NCBI RefSeq assembly: GCF_030867145.1 | Contig: NC_134422.1 | Span: forward strand, 15,014,531-15,078,530 | Source of the DNA: Opisthocomus hoazin | Lineage: Eukaryota; Chordata; Aves; Opisthocomiformes; Opisthocomidae | DNA length: 64,000 bases | Direction: 5' to 3' | In this document: positions 1 to 12,010 of the stretch, piece after piece | Layout: every line of letters starts with the position of its first letter | Position numbering within the stretch: position 1 is the first letter of the stretch | Notes under the pieces: generated by a model | What the model was told of the DNA's origin: nothing | The model's input: only the letters and a program-made list of their open reading frames with translations | Databases searched by the model: none | Made by a program: the position numbers and the translations under genes

Positions 1-716
1 CAACAAACCCTCAACTTCCAAAGCTCTTCCACCACCCAGGTACCTCGGAGAGACCCCCTCTCCCCTTCCAAGCACCCAGAAGAAGTCACGAGACCCACAG
101 CGGCCCGACCCCTGCTTTATGTATTCCGATACCCGAGCGCTCCGCAGGGAGGGGAAGGAAGAACCCCCCCCCCAGCCCCCCGCCACCGCGCAGCCAGACC
201 CGCGGCACTACGCGACCGCACCGCACCGTCCCGAGCCCGGCGTCCGGCGTTGCTGAGAGCAGCGGCTCCGCGGCGACAGTCGGCGACAGCTCTGTCTCCT
301 CCCGACACGGACCTGCGGCCGGGGGCAGCCCGGGGAGCTCTCCTCCCGGAGCGGGGGGGGGAGCTCATGCCAGAGCGGGGCCCCGCATCTCGGCAGGAAC
401 GACTGCGGGGAGAGCGGAAAGCCCCGCCGCGGTTACCGCCGGGTGTCACGGCGATCCCGCCCCGCCCGCGGGCTGCTCACGCGTGGAGCGCCGTGACTCC
501 TCGCAGCGATACCCCGCACCCCTCGCTTCGTGCGGGGCGGGGAAGCAGCCAAAGCACCACCCAGCCCTGCAGCCCCAGTCCCCAAGCCCCGCTCACCCCG
601 GCTGCCGGGGCCGCGCCCTCAGCGCCCGCCCGTGCCCGCGGCCGGGCAGCGCCGCCCGCTCCCACCCCGGCGGGGGAGCCCGCACCCCGCCGCCCCTTAT
701 GTCGCCGCGGCGGCTG

Positions 717-726
717 CTATAAATAG
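717..726. promoter_or_regulatory. TATA box or MEF2-type site in the CpG island
   Basis: The ten bases CTATAAATAG contain a TATAAATA core (718-725) and also fit the MEF2 consensus (CTA, four A/T, TAG) exactly, so the site has consensus form on both strands. It is an isolated AT-rich element inside otherwise extreme GC sequence, which makes selection for function more plausible. If used as a TATA box on the plus strand, initiation would be expected about 25-35 bases downstream, near 745-755. If used as a MEF2 site it would suggest muscle, heart or neuronal expression. That is inference from motif matching only. Confidence 0.45.
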
Positions 727-1017
727 CCGGGCCCGCCGCCGAGGGCCGGGCCGGGTGCCGCCGGCGGGGGTTTCTCGGCGGCGGCCGGGTCCCGCCGTCA
801 CCTGCGGCTCGGTGGCGGCGACGCCGGTTCTCCCTTTCGGCTCGTTTTTATGCCGCTCTCCGGCGGGCGCGGGGCGGCGGCGCGGCTCCCGGGGGGGGGG
901 GCCGGGGCCCGCCGCCGACCCCCGGCGCGGCAATGGGCCCGTCCGCCGCCGCGTTAAGGTGGACCGAGCCGGCGGGAGCGGGCGGCGGCACCTTAAGCCG
1001 CCCCGTGGCTCTCCCCA

Positions 1018-1070
1018 CCCCCCCCCCCCCGGCACGGCACGGCACGGCACGGCACGGCACGGCACGGCAC
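1018..1070. repeat. C13 run followed by (GGCAC)8 pentanucleotide repeat
   Basis: Thirteen consecutive C residues (1018-1030) are followed directly by eight perfect copies of GGCAC (1031-1070). The perfection suggests recent or ongoing slippage. It lies inside the CpG island about 300 bases downstream of the TATA-like site, so it may be in a 5' untranslated region if the promoter runs rightwards. Confidence 0.95.
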
Positions 1071-1539
1071 CCCGGGCCCCGGCGGCGTGGTGGCTGGGAG
1101 GGAGTGGACAGAGCCTCCGGGTGGCGGGGGACGAGAAGGAGCAAGAGGAGGAGGAGGGTGGTAAACAAGTGCGTCTCTGCGGGCGCTGCTTGATGGACGG
1201 GGCAGCAGCCCGAGGGCGCGGGGTTGTACGAGCGGCACACACCGTGCCGTTAAGAAGCAGCCTCTACGTGCGCGCGCACACGTGTATGTATTCATACTAA
1301 ATATGAGGAAGCCTCGCCAACTTTTCTCACCACGGCAGAATTTGTGTTTCATACACCAGGGCTCAGCTCGGCGGGACCTCGGGAAGCAGAGGGGCAGCGG
1401 TCGCTTTCCCTGCCCCTCCGTCGTGCCCCTGGCGCTGGGAGACGCGACCGAAGCGGCGCTTCACACCTCGCCCGCCGACGCCTTGGCCACCTCGCACCTT
1501 CCCCTCGCAGCTGGCAGGGGCCGGAGCCCCGCTGCTGCG

Positions 1540-1565
1540 ATGGTAGCGGCTACGCGAGGGTAAGC
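1540..1565 (+). other. Candidate ATG followed by splice donor
   Basis: An ATG at 1540 with G at +4 is followed after 20 bases by GTAAGC (GT at 1560-1561), a good match to the donor consensus with exonic AGG before it. If spliced, exon 1 would contribute only six codons plus two bases. Unspliced, the frame hits a stop at 1561. The placement at the downstream edge of a CpG island is typical of a first-exon boundary, but no matching second exon was recognised. This is a motif-level suggestion only. Confidence 0.2.
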
Positions 1566-1620
1566 CGCTTCGGGAAGGACTGGTCGGCCTGGCTGTGCCC
1601 CTGTGTCCCATCACGTCTCG

Positions 1621-4600
1621 GGCGCGATGCTGCGGGGTGCTCAGGCACGTGCCGAGCACTCAGAGTGTCTCAGGGGGCTACATTTAGGCACCTGCTGATT
1701 CACCTCGCTGGGTCAGAGCCCACCTCCATGCTGGTTTGCAAAGCAGAGGCGTGTGTGACTCGAATTGGTTCTTGCAGACGAGTGAACAGCCCCAGCTCCC
1801 CTCCTGTGCCAAATCAGCATTATGTACACCCCGGTGCTCCCTGAAAACACCTACCCGAGGCAGTCTGGCACCGTGCCGTGGCCTGCACGGAACAGGAGAG
1901 AGCCTCCGTGCTGTTTTTCCCGCAGAAGTAAGAGGCAGAGAGGAGCAGGCTGCCATTTTACAAAGGAGATACACAAGTCTCTGCCTCGGAATCTGCACAG
2001 GTCCAGTGGCATGGAGGAGGTGAGAGGGTGCAGACCCACAGCAAGCAGCCACAGTGTGCAAATTGTTCACTAATCCCCGGCACAGGAGATGTGTCCAGGG
2101 GAACCCCCGTAGGTTTTCCCAACCGAACCGCAGAATGGAGCCGTTTTGTTCACGTGAATCAGCAGATGGTTTGTAAGACACGCGTTTGTCAATGGGAGTC
2201 ACAGTTTTGCACGTGAATTTGGTGCAAAGCTCGGCTCCTCTGTTGGTTGCACCTTTTCATTCTGGGACAAAACGGTCTCCTTGGTGTCCCAAGGGCAGGT
2301 GTTGTCAGCAGCCACATGTGCAGAGCAGCGGTGAAGGTGGCCGGCTTAAAGGGATCGGCTTGTTTGCCGTCAGCACATCTTGCCACGAGCAAGGGTAGCA
2401 CTGGCAAGGCTGCCGGTGAGCAATACATTCCATGGGCAAGCAGAACCCATTAGCGAGTCTCAAAACACCCTCAAAGGTGTGGACACGTTGTCACTAAACG
2501 CTACGGACACGGCAGTCCTGGTGGGCCGAAGGTTTCAGGCTAAGATCTTGAAATCTAAGCCTCCAGCTTCGTACTTGGGCATCTTAAACAGATCACCCTT
2601 CAGAGAGGGCACATTTCTGCTTCTGTGGAGATAGCTGTATTTCCAAACCAAGCCCGATGTTCAGACACCCAAACCCGAAAATCTCTGATGCATTTCATAC
2701 CAAAGTCAGTACATTTGAAAGAAAAAGCTCATGGCCTGGCTCCTACACGCTGAGTCTCCGGGGTATTCCTCAGTTCTCAGTAGCCTTCCTGCTTGTAAGA
2801 AATACTAAAATAATGTAAGAAGAAAAGCCAAAACCTCCTCTTTCAATTCCAGCTGGTATCTGAAGCAGCATTACATTTCTTGTAGTGTGTATTAGTTAAC
2901 AATGTTGCTAAAGGGGAATTGTTGCTGTGGTTGAGCACTTACACAATACAACTATTTGAGAGCATTTTTGTATCCTGCTGAGTCACCCCAAGGAGCCCTC
3001 AAACAAAACTTCACGTTCGGTTTGACAGCAGAGGTGGTGGCATGAAGAGCCTCCCTTTACCAGCCCTCCTTGGGGGCACGTGGATGCAGGATGGCCAACG
3101 CTTCAAACTGTGGGACTTCATACCAAGCCAGAAGAAAAAAAGTGCCTTAAAATTTTAGCCAGCATTTCCCCTTGAACAGCTTTAAGCACACGACATTTCC
3201 AGTCTGTTTCAGCTTCACTGAACAGATTACAGTGACCGTACGGTCTCTGAACTGCTCAGGTCAGACTATACTGCAGGCAAACTGCTTGCAAATAAGAGGA
3301 CGCGTTATTTATGTAGCATAGTATTTCACTATTAGGGCTAGATGAATGTGGCTGTTTATTGTCCCATATTAAAGCTAAGCCAGCTAAAGCCGTGTGAGCC
3401 CCTCGGCTTGCTTTGCCGGCCGCTGCCTTTGGGGCTGGCTGGGGATGCTTCCCTTGCCCACCCCTGGCACACTCACGCGAGCTGAGGTCTGCGGCCAGCG
3501 GCTGAAAGCACAGGGGCTTGCACAGCACGGCAGCAAGGCAGGGACTGTTTGCACAAAAAAGCGCAATGTTTTCTCTGCAGGAACAGAGCGACGGGTAAGA
3601 TTTTTGGCTGTAGAAGTTCCTGCTGGTGTCATATAGCTGGGGATAAGAGGTCACTGCAGAGAAGGCAGAGGGTGGAGATGAGGTCTGAGGGCACGTGGTG
3701 GCCCTCCCATGAGCCAAGCCAAGGCGCTGCTGGCATCGCTGCCTGGAGGGCAGCTGGATTGTGCTGGAGCAGGGAGCTGTACCCAGCTGCACCCTGCAGA
3801 GGTGCACGCGCCATGCTGCACTGGATCAGACCTCGTCAGAGCAGAGCTCTGTGGACCTGAGCTTTGGTGTTCAATCTGGAGAAGACTGCAAGGAGACCCA
3901 AGCCTGAGTCCTGCCTGACAGTTCAGTCTCAAACGAGAGGCAAAGGGAAAAGTTGGGGTGCTCCTGTGATGTGCCAGATGGCTCCAAATCTGCATGAAAC
4001 CAACACAATAGCTTTGCTGTCACTGGAAGTCCAAGCCGGTCAGAGGTAGCAGATCACTCCTTCAGGCTATAGACGAGGAATATTGCGGTGCATCTATGGA
4101 CTAGGAACAACGAGGCTATAAAAAAAGACAGCTTAAAACAGCTGAGATTCATTTCGCTGAATTTCTCTGTGGTGCTTGGCACAGGCTGTGGTAAAGCTAC
4201 TTAGCAGTAGAGGACATCTAGTGATATTCACATGCAACTACATGAACCCGATAGAAGTTCACATGACAGCTGAAGAGCCAGCGTGGCTAAAGACGGGACA
4301 TGGCGTGGCTGTAACAGCTGCAAAGACCCTGTAAGCAGGGACACAGATTAAAATCAGTAGTTTGCTTTCAGGAGTCTTTGCTCTTATCTCAATTTGCCTT
4401 TCATGTGGGTCACCCTGAGCACACACTTTGAACATCAGCCTCAAGATTTTTTTTCCCTCCCCTAATGCAAGAGATCAACCCTTTCTCCACACCCTTTTGC
4501 AGCCTGCTGCTCTTTGTTTTAGGAAGTATACGTAGAATACTTCCCCCTTCTGGGTTATTTATAACAGGGGATTCTCTGGAAATCTTTTCCCGTACAGATT

Positions 4601-6260
4601 CCAGGCTTGGGATGAGGAATTTGGATGTGAAACAAAGAGACTGCCAATTTGGTTTCTAGAAAGACGAGGATCAGCAGAACTTTATAAAAGAACTCACTTC
4701 CCTAAGGAAATAGACTCATTTTGTTTGACATTTCCTTTGAATAGAATTATTCCCGTTAAGATCACCTTTAATGTAGGAGTAAGTGCTTCACATTTGAGGC
4801 CTCACCATCTTGCACTTCTTTCCATGTCAGATGCACTCAGTTTACAAATGTTGAGGAAAAGTGGGACTTTATTACTCTTAATAAAACGCGAGGAAAGGAA
4901 GTTTCTGCTGGCCAGATTAGATCCTCGGGAATAGCTGTGCAAACCTACCGCAGGCAAAATTCTGCGGCTCAGCTGCCCGAGCTGACTTCTGCTCCGCAAA
5001 CAGGGCTGATACAGGATCTGAGTGGTGCCTGGCTACTAAACGATGGCAGCAGACTGGGGCTGGGAATAAACTGACCAGCGCAAGCAGAGAACGACCACAG
5101 CATCAGTAAGTAGCCGGACAAGAGTTTTTTCTCTTACAGAATAATCTTTCTGGGCTGAATTACACATTGAAGGCCTGATCCTGGACACTCCTGCAATGAC
5201 GACTGAGTATGAGTTTGGCATGCAGAGATATCTACTCAAAACGCAGAGGGTGGTGTTGAAAGGCCACAGGGACACGGGCAAAAGAACAGAGGAAAAAGCT
5301 GTATTAGCTAAGACGATTCTGCAACAACTGTTAGTTCTTGTGCCCTTCATGCATTTATGTTATTTATCAATGGACTCTATATTTAGCAATCATCAGACTG
5401 GCGTGTGGAGCAGCCCCAGCTCCTTGCTTGCGAAGGGGCTTTCCAGAGGGGAGCCGGTGGCTGGCAGAGGCTGGCACAGCTCCAAGAGCTCCACGGTAGG
5501 TGCTCATACGAAGCAGGAGTCATTTCTCCAGCACACTGAGTCACTGTAAAAAGGAGACTGAATCTTACCCAATTTCCGAAAGCAGAACAGCTCTAAGCTC
5601 TCTTGTGATGAAACAAAAGCTGGCAGAGCACATGCTGTTACGTAGCAGGCAGGGAGGCCACTCGAGACACATTTGGGAGGTCTTCGTATGAGCAGCAGTA
5701 AAGGACACTTCAGAGGCTGAAAGCTGCTGGTGTTGAGCAGGGAAGGCACAGCGCAGCTGCCTCAGTACTGGAGAGCTGCAAATTAATGTATGATACGAGT
5801 TTTAAGGCAGAGGACATGAGGAAATCAATGATCCAGACAGAAGGGGAGATAGTGCCAGATGAAGCCCGATGACGACATTTCCAGGCAATTTGTTCACGCT
5901 GCTGGGTGAGCTGCTTGTGGAGAGATGGAACAGATTAGAGATGACTGCATATACTTTGCCCAAGAGCAAGATCATGAGATTCACAGTTGTAAGTGCCTCG
6001 ATGGCTGTGCTGCCTCCGTGCAGAAATATTAATAACTGATTCTCTTAACTATCAAAGCATCAGCTCCAGATGATTTTGCAATTTCTGCATGTAAAAAGGC
6101 AATTACTTTCCCTCTTAGGGGCTTCATCTGAGAGATGTACAATGCTACAGTTAGTTACATGTTCACTCACAAACACAGACTGGTGAAAAAAGCAGGCTCT
6201 CAGGGGAGTTTGAACCTGACTGGACATGTCAGTCAGAACATTAACAAAATTTATCTATGG
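1621..6260. other. Unique noncoding sequence
   Basis: GC content falls away gradually to about 2.4 kb and then becomes ordinary. Only short open frames occur, overlapping on both strands, with no protein-like composition, splice context or recognisable domain. No repeat family is recognised. A 20-base string at 2621-2640 recurs exactly at 58703-58722. Confidence 0.6.
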
Positions 6261-8060
6261 AAATCACAAAATCACAGAATGGTAGGCGTTGGAAGGGTCC
6301 TCTGGAGACCATCTAGTCCAACTCCCCTGCCAAGGCAGGGTCACCTAAAGCAGGCTGCACAGGACCAGGTCCAGGTGGGTTTCGAATATCTCCAGACAAG
6401 GAGAATCCACAATCCTTCTGGGCAACCTGTCCCAGTGCTCTGTCTCCCTCAAAGTAAAGAAGTTCTTCCTCATGTTCAAATGGAACTTCCTGTGCTTCAG
6501 TCTGTGCCCGTTGCCCCTTGTCCTGTCGCTGGGCACCACTGAAAAGAGTCTGGCCCCACCCTCTTGACACCCATCCTTAAGATATTTATAATCATTTATA
6601 AGATCTCATCTCAGCCTTCTCCAGGCTAAACAAGCCCAGCTCCCTCAGCCTTTCCTCGCAGGGGAGATGTTCCAGTCCCCTCACCATCCTCGTAGCCCTC
6701 CGCTGGACTCTCTCCAGCAGCTCTTCATCTTTCTTGAACTGGAGAGCCCAGAACTGGACACAGTACTCCAGATGGGGCCTCAGTAGGGCAGAGTAGAGGG
6801 CGAGGAGAACCTCCCTCGACCTGCTGGCCACACTTCTCTTAATGTACCCAGGGATCCCATTGGCTTTCTTGGCAGCCAGGGCACACTGCTGGCTCATGGT
6901 TAACCTGTCATCCACCAGGACAGCCAGGTCCCTCTCCGCAGAGCTGCTCTCCAGCAGGTCCACCCCAAGCCTGTACTGGTGCATGGGGTTGTTCCTCCCC
7001 AGGTGCAGGACCCTATGCTTGCCCTTGTTGAACTTCATCAGATTCCTCACTGCCCAACTTTCCAGCCTGTCCAGGTCACGCTGAATGGCAGCACAGCCTT
7101 CTGGTGTATCTACCACTCCTCCCAGTTTTGTGTCATCAGCAAACTTGCTGAGGGTACACTCCAACTCTTCATCCAGGTCGTTGATGAAGAAGTTGAACAA
7201 GGCTGGGCCGAGTACTGACCCCTGGGGGACACCACTAGTTTCAGGCCTCCAACTAGACTCAGCACTGCTGATGACAACCCTCTGCATTCTGCCATTCAGC
7301 CAGTTCTCAATCCACCTCACTGACCACTCACCTAGCCCACACTTCCTGAGCTTCCTTAGGAGGATGCTATTTATGTGAGGCAGTGTCAAAAGCCTTGTCA
7401 AAGTCAAGGTAGACAACATCCACTGCTCTCCCCTCATTCACCCAGCCAGTCATGCCGTCATAGAAGGCTGTCACATTGGTCAAGCATGATTTCCGCTTGG
7501 AGAATCCATGTTGATTACTCCTGATAACCTTATTTTCCTCCACTTGCTTAGAGATGGCATCCAGAATAAGTTGGTCCATCACCTTTCCCAGGATGGAGGT
7601 GAGGCTGACTGGCCTGTAGTTCCCTGGGTCCTCCTTCTTGCCCTTTTGAAAACTGTGTGAAACTGGTTTTCCTCCAGTCCTTGGGCCCTTCTGTTCTCCA
7701 GAACCTTTCAAAGATGATGGGGAGTGGCTCAGCAGTGACATCTGCCAGCTCCCTCAGCACTCATGGGTTCTCTTGGATTTGTGGATGTCCAGTTTGCTTA
7801 AATGATCTCTAACTAGACCCTTTCTTGACCAATGGAAGGTCTTCCTTTCTTCGGGCTTTCTCTCTTACCTTCAGGGACTGGGATTCCTGAGGGCCAGTCT
7901 TGGCGGTAAAGACTGAAGCAAAGAACGCATTTGGTACCTTCGGCTTCACCGTGTCCTCTGTCACCAGAGCACCCGCCTCATTCAGCAGATGACCTACATT
8001 TTCCCTAGTCTTCTGTTTGCTACTGATGTGCTTGAAGAAGCCCTTCTTGTTGTCTTTGAA
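6261..8060 (-). mobile_element. CR1 LINE retrotransposon, 5'-truncated
   Basis: Read on the minus strand, this is a CR1 element of the avian type. The 3' end lies at 6261 and shows degenerate octamers (ATTCTGTG, then ATTTTGTG) after the usual 3' untranslated block, visible in plus orientation as the GGAAGGGTCC...CATCTAGTCCAACTCCCCTGCC stretch near 6290-6330. The reverse-transcriptase region occupies most of the rest. Similarity to CR1 fades at about 8050-8060, so the copy lacks the 5' part (ORF1, the endonuclease and the start of the reverse transcriptase). No target-site duplication is evident, as is normal for CR1. It closely resembles the copy at 61572-62479, so both belong to the same or a sister subfamily. 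Confidence 0.94.
6345..8050 (-). pseudogene. CR1 ORF2 reverse transcriptase, broken
   Basis: The polymerase of the CR1 LINE is recognisable but no longer readable in a single frame. The 7367-7741 frame carries the finger region and the first catalytic block ([10 protein letters not shown], with the metal-binding Asp). The frame then shifts near 7370-7400 to the 6592-7437 segment, which carries [10 protein letters not shown] and the catalytic FADDTKLGG motif followed by the thumb region. Another shift near 7650 separates the upstream part (7548-7760 and on towards 8050). The C-terminal tail continues in yet another frame at 6345-6539. The catalytic Asp residues survive in sequence, but several frameshifts and the missing 5' half make the copy inactive. 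Confidence 0.9.
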
Positions 8061-11000
8061 ATATTGTAATTGCCATTTTACTGGAAAGAGAATGACAAGG
8101 ACTTCTTATGTCATGCTGGTAGTCCAAAAGCAGTTGCGGGGCACTAACCTGCAGAACTCTGACGTCAAACAGGAAGAAAAACTAGCTAATCTATCTAGTT
8201 AATGTACCTAGTTAATGCTCACATTTCTGGTCAGACACTCACCACATGTCAAGAGCTAAGGCAACAGCATTAAGCACAGGAGAAAGACAAGTGGCCCGGA
8301 CACTGGCTGCATGCTGCAGGACATGAAGGCAGGACATGGCAAGTGGAAAGCGAGGTAACTTTAAGCAACGTTTAAATTTTAACAATCTCAGTTCCACACA
8401 TACAAGAGAACTTATCTTCTTAGAGTGCTTGAGCTTTGGGCAGGTCAGTTCAAGCACCACATCTGAGATGTGGCACCACGGCACTCCGGAGCATGCTGTG
8501 TCTTAGCCTGCAACTCCAAATACAAAGCAGGGAACACACATTGAGAAATATTGTGTGGGGAGAGCTATAGCAGCTGAAGTTGGTGGTGGCTCTGTCCTGC
8601 TCTTCTCCAGCACCTCCCTACAAGTTATTTATTATTCCCTAGGCTCATTTCAACCGTCTTATGCAGTGACCTTATGAACTTTTTGAGCTGCTTCACTATG
8701 GTTAGAACATAGGAGAGATGACCCCCCAAGAGAAGATGCAAGACAGGCTCAGCGCGGAGATTAAGAAACGCTAAAGCACAGACCCAGGATTTCCCAGATC
8801 TGTGTCCTTGCACCTGGAGCTTATTTCTGCTTCTGCTGCAGACAGGTCACAGATGTATGTGCACCAAGTCCTGTGTACAGGCAGCTCTGCCCATGTGCTC
8901 TGGAATTGGCAAGGCTAGTCTGCCCTGCCATTTACTGAGGGCAATACCTTAATAAAGCAGTTGAGCTCGTGGTGGCTGTCAAACCTACACTAGGTCAGGG
9001 ACCCTGCTCTTTACTTGGTCTTATTGGCTTGTAGATAGAGCAGAACACTGTAAACAGTTATAAATACTCCTGTGCCCACTGCATGCTCGAGGTCAGAGCA
9101 GATGAGCATAGCAATTCCTTCTGGCTTTAAAAATAAGCTATGAATCCATGCATTCACTACAGGCTGAGTATCCCTGGAACAAGGCTGATGGTGCTGCTCC
9201 AAAACATTGGCGTTCTGGGCAAGAACACTGTGCAGAACAAGATATGGGGTAGAGAACAACACAGAGCAGGGTGTGAAGCAACCTGGTCCCTAAACTCCAC
9301 CTCTGGCAAGAAGTGATTCGGCAGGACAACTGTATGCTAAACCTGGAAATACCTGTTGGCTCGAGGAATATTTGTAACCTCTGAACGGCACTAACCTGCC
9401 AGATTACATCTCAGATCTCTCTGCTGCATCTCAGCCTCCATGCTCTCCATGTGAAACACTTTATCAGCTTGTAAGCCAAGGAAGCAGGACAGGCAAGAGG
9501 AATGGGAGCTGACCTGGAGTTGGAAAGCCAAACCTCCGCGCTAGGCAGGGCAGCACCACCTCACTGCCAGCACATCAGTCATGGCTCTGCAAGCCCAGAG
9601 AACACAGTGAAGAAGGCAGGATGCATCCTACTCAACATTGCAAAGAGCAAAAGCTAATGCTCTTCATATTTCTTCGAGCCCAAGCTCCCAACACAGGGAA
9701 AAGGCTTTGGATCCAGAATTCAGCTTTAGATTAATCCAGCCTTAGCCAAGCATGTGAATGAGGGTCCATCCTCCCTGCCTCCTTTATGGGAAAGCCCTGT
9801 AGCTATGCCTAGAAGTGATGCAGCCTCTGAACCTGCCTTGGATGTCCCCTGCAAGGAGACACTTCTCTGATTTCTGAGACTGTTTTATGTGGAAAGAACA
9901 ACCTTCTCCACTAAATTCTTGATGCTACTGGCCCAAAGACTATGGTAGCAAATATTTTTGTAGAAAAGCATTTCAGACTCTCCCTTGGGTTCTCTTTCCG
10001 ATTCATGTTGCTCTTCTGCCGCTACTTACCAACTTCACAAACGTTTCTGTGGCTGAATAACACTTTTGGTCCACTGCCTGTTGCAATCAAGAAAAACCTT
10101 TCTATTGACTTCTGGGACAGTCAGGCCCAGATATTAGTGAAACATGAAAGCGTTCAAACCCCACACTACTGGGACTGAACGTATAAATGGCATTACTTCC
10201 CTCCTCCTGTGGTTGCTCATGAGATCAGGACACAAAGGCAGCCTGTATTTTGGGAGCCTTCTTTCCTTTGCTGTTTGCCTTTCTATCTCATAATGACAGT
10301 GAGAAATCCTTAAGGGTTTTCTAACTCCCATTCCCCAGCAGAGAGCCCCAGCAGGCAAAGGCTTTGTCAGGCAGCATATTAATGAAACAGAAAACATGAC
10401 CTGAATTTTTATAGCTTGTACTTAGCAGGTCATTTACTTGTCAGGAAAAGGGACATGTTGCATTGGTTGCCAATAATAGCTTCAGGAAAGCAAGCACTTA
10501 GCTCTTATGTTTAATTCCCACGAGGAGGAAGAACAAGAGGAGACCTAGAGCTGCTTCCCTTTCCTCCACCCCACAGTGGGATATTCAAAGTATGCAGAGC
10601 ACTCTTCTGAAATTTAGTGGCAGGAACTGGGGTGCTTGTGTGACCCTGGTAGTGAAGCCCATGCGTATGGCCAAGCTGAGCCCCAGATCCCAGCCAAGAA
10701 CGGTTGCTCATCCTCACATCCCACGCAGCAGCAGCCCAGCTGAGTGCCTCTTTGCAGAGCAGAGCTTGCCATTTTCCTGGCAGGACTGCACTGTTCTGGC
10801 TGGTCAAGTTAGCTCGACAGGTCAAGGCTGTGTCACCAGACCCAGGCTAAAATTGTAATACAGAAGTGCCCTAGCTGCAGGGTGATTTTTACAAGCTGGA
10901 GGGTCCAGCCTTCCTCTTTATGCAAAGGGAACAGTGAGGCATACAAATGCCCTCAGAGATAAGGAAGATGTTCTTAAGCAGTCTCTGCACCCAAACCAGC

Positions 11001-11727
11001 ACATGTACAAGCTGCAAGACTGAACTGGGCGCAAGAGCAGTCTAGACCTGTGCCAGACCCGAATCCTTAGATGAAGTGCTGGTACAGAAGGGACACAAGG
11101 GCCCATTTCCCTCCTGACCTCTCCATGATCATGTCAGCTTCAGATGATAACAGGGATTGGGATGAACCTCCTCCCAGGACCTTTGAGCACCTTTGGCAGC
11201 TCCTGCACTGGCCGAGAAGTCAACAAAACTTTCTCACTGATTCCAAGTACTTCATTTTCAGCTGTGCAATATTCTTTGTGTCTCATGGAGAAACCTTCAA
11301 TCTAAGACCAAAAATGTTTGTGATTTCCACTTTTTAAATGGGAAAAACTTCAGATTTCCATGGAAGACTCTAGAGACCAGATAATCTCTCCGGTTGGTAC
11401 AGACTGCTTTGCTCTCCAGCCAGCATGTCAGTGTTTTGGCTCAGCCTTGCACTTCCTTTCGTCCCTGTTGCCATAAACCTCTCCAGTGTCTCCTTGATGC
11501 CTTCAATTAGCCAAGTCACTTCCAAAGAAGCACGCTAAAGACTGAAGAAGAAAAAGAAAGCAACACTGCGATATTTTTTCCAGCTCTCCCATGATTCCCT
11601 AGGCATATATATCCAATATCGTCTCCCCATCCTTAGACCCCTTTCTGTGACACTAGAGTGTAAACATTTGCGCATTGTGTAACATGACAGGACTCCCAGG
11701 CAGCGTCACAGACTGCTGGAGAGGTAT
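8061..11727. other. Unique noncoding sequence
   Basis: No repeat family, RNA gene or coding exon is recognised. Open frames are all short (under about 105 codons) and show no domain or splice context. Confidence 0.6.
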
Positions 11728-11835
11728 GTTGGAAGGGACCAGTGGTGGTCTGTAGTCCAGCCTCCTGCTCAAACTGGAAGTTATGGTCAATACTAGATCA
11801 GCCAGCTGTGGTTTTGAGCCCAGATGCAACTGCAG
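11728..11835 (-). mobile_element. Old CR1 LINE 3'-end fragment
   Basis: The plus strand reads GTTGGAAGGGACC, then TCTGTAGTCCAGCCTCCTGC, then TCAAAC and, further on, GGTTTTGAG. This is the reverse complement of the conserved CR1 3' region, in the usual order and spacing but with many substitutions. The octamer end is not preserved. It is a much older insertion than the copy at 6261-8060. Confidence 0.75.
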
Positions 11836-11968
11836 TCTGTTAATTACTGCCTGCTGCACTCTCACATATGTGAGCTCTCTGATTGTTGGTCACAGGCAAC
11901 AAAATGGAGTCACAATATTATTCCATTAATTCCTTCTGTTCCTACAGCTTACTGCGAAGTCTTGCTGT

Positions 11969-12010
11969 CATCTGTACTATTAATAAAGTCATCTATACTA
12001 TTAATGAACT
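11969..12010. repeat. 21-bp tandem duplication, two copies
   Basis: The unit beginning CATCTGTACTATTAATAAAG is repeated immediately (11969-11989 and 11990-12010) with about three mismatches. It is a simple local duplication with no evident function. Confidence 0.85.

Larger units (their letters stand above)
110..1620. promoter_or_regulatory. CpG island, probable promoter and first-exon region
   Basis: This stretch is dominated by G and C with very frequent CpG dinucleotides, in sharp contrast to the AT-rich sequence that follows. It holds several GC-box (Sp1-type) motifs, for example around 454-470 and 531-540, and a TATA-like element at 717-726. Undepleted CpG over about 1.5 kb is the normal mark of a germline-unmethylated vertebrate promoter. 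The sequence does not fix the direction of transcription: candidate splice donors exist on the plus strand (GT at 1560) and, more weakly, on the minus strand near position 43. Long open frames here (for example 530-1300 plus, 697-1242 minus) are expected from the lack of stop codons in GC-rich DNA and are not taken as genes. The promoter call is fairly sure; the gene is unknown. Confidence 0.75.

Noticed and set aside
530..1300. 256-codon open frame on the plus strand in the CpG island
   Set aside because: Pro/Arg/Ala-rich, overlapping equally long frames on both strands and crossing the GGCAC repeat; open because GC-rich DNA lacks stops.
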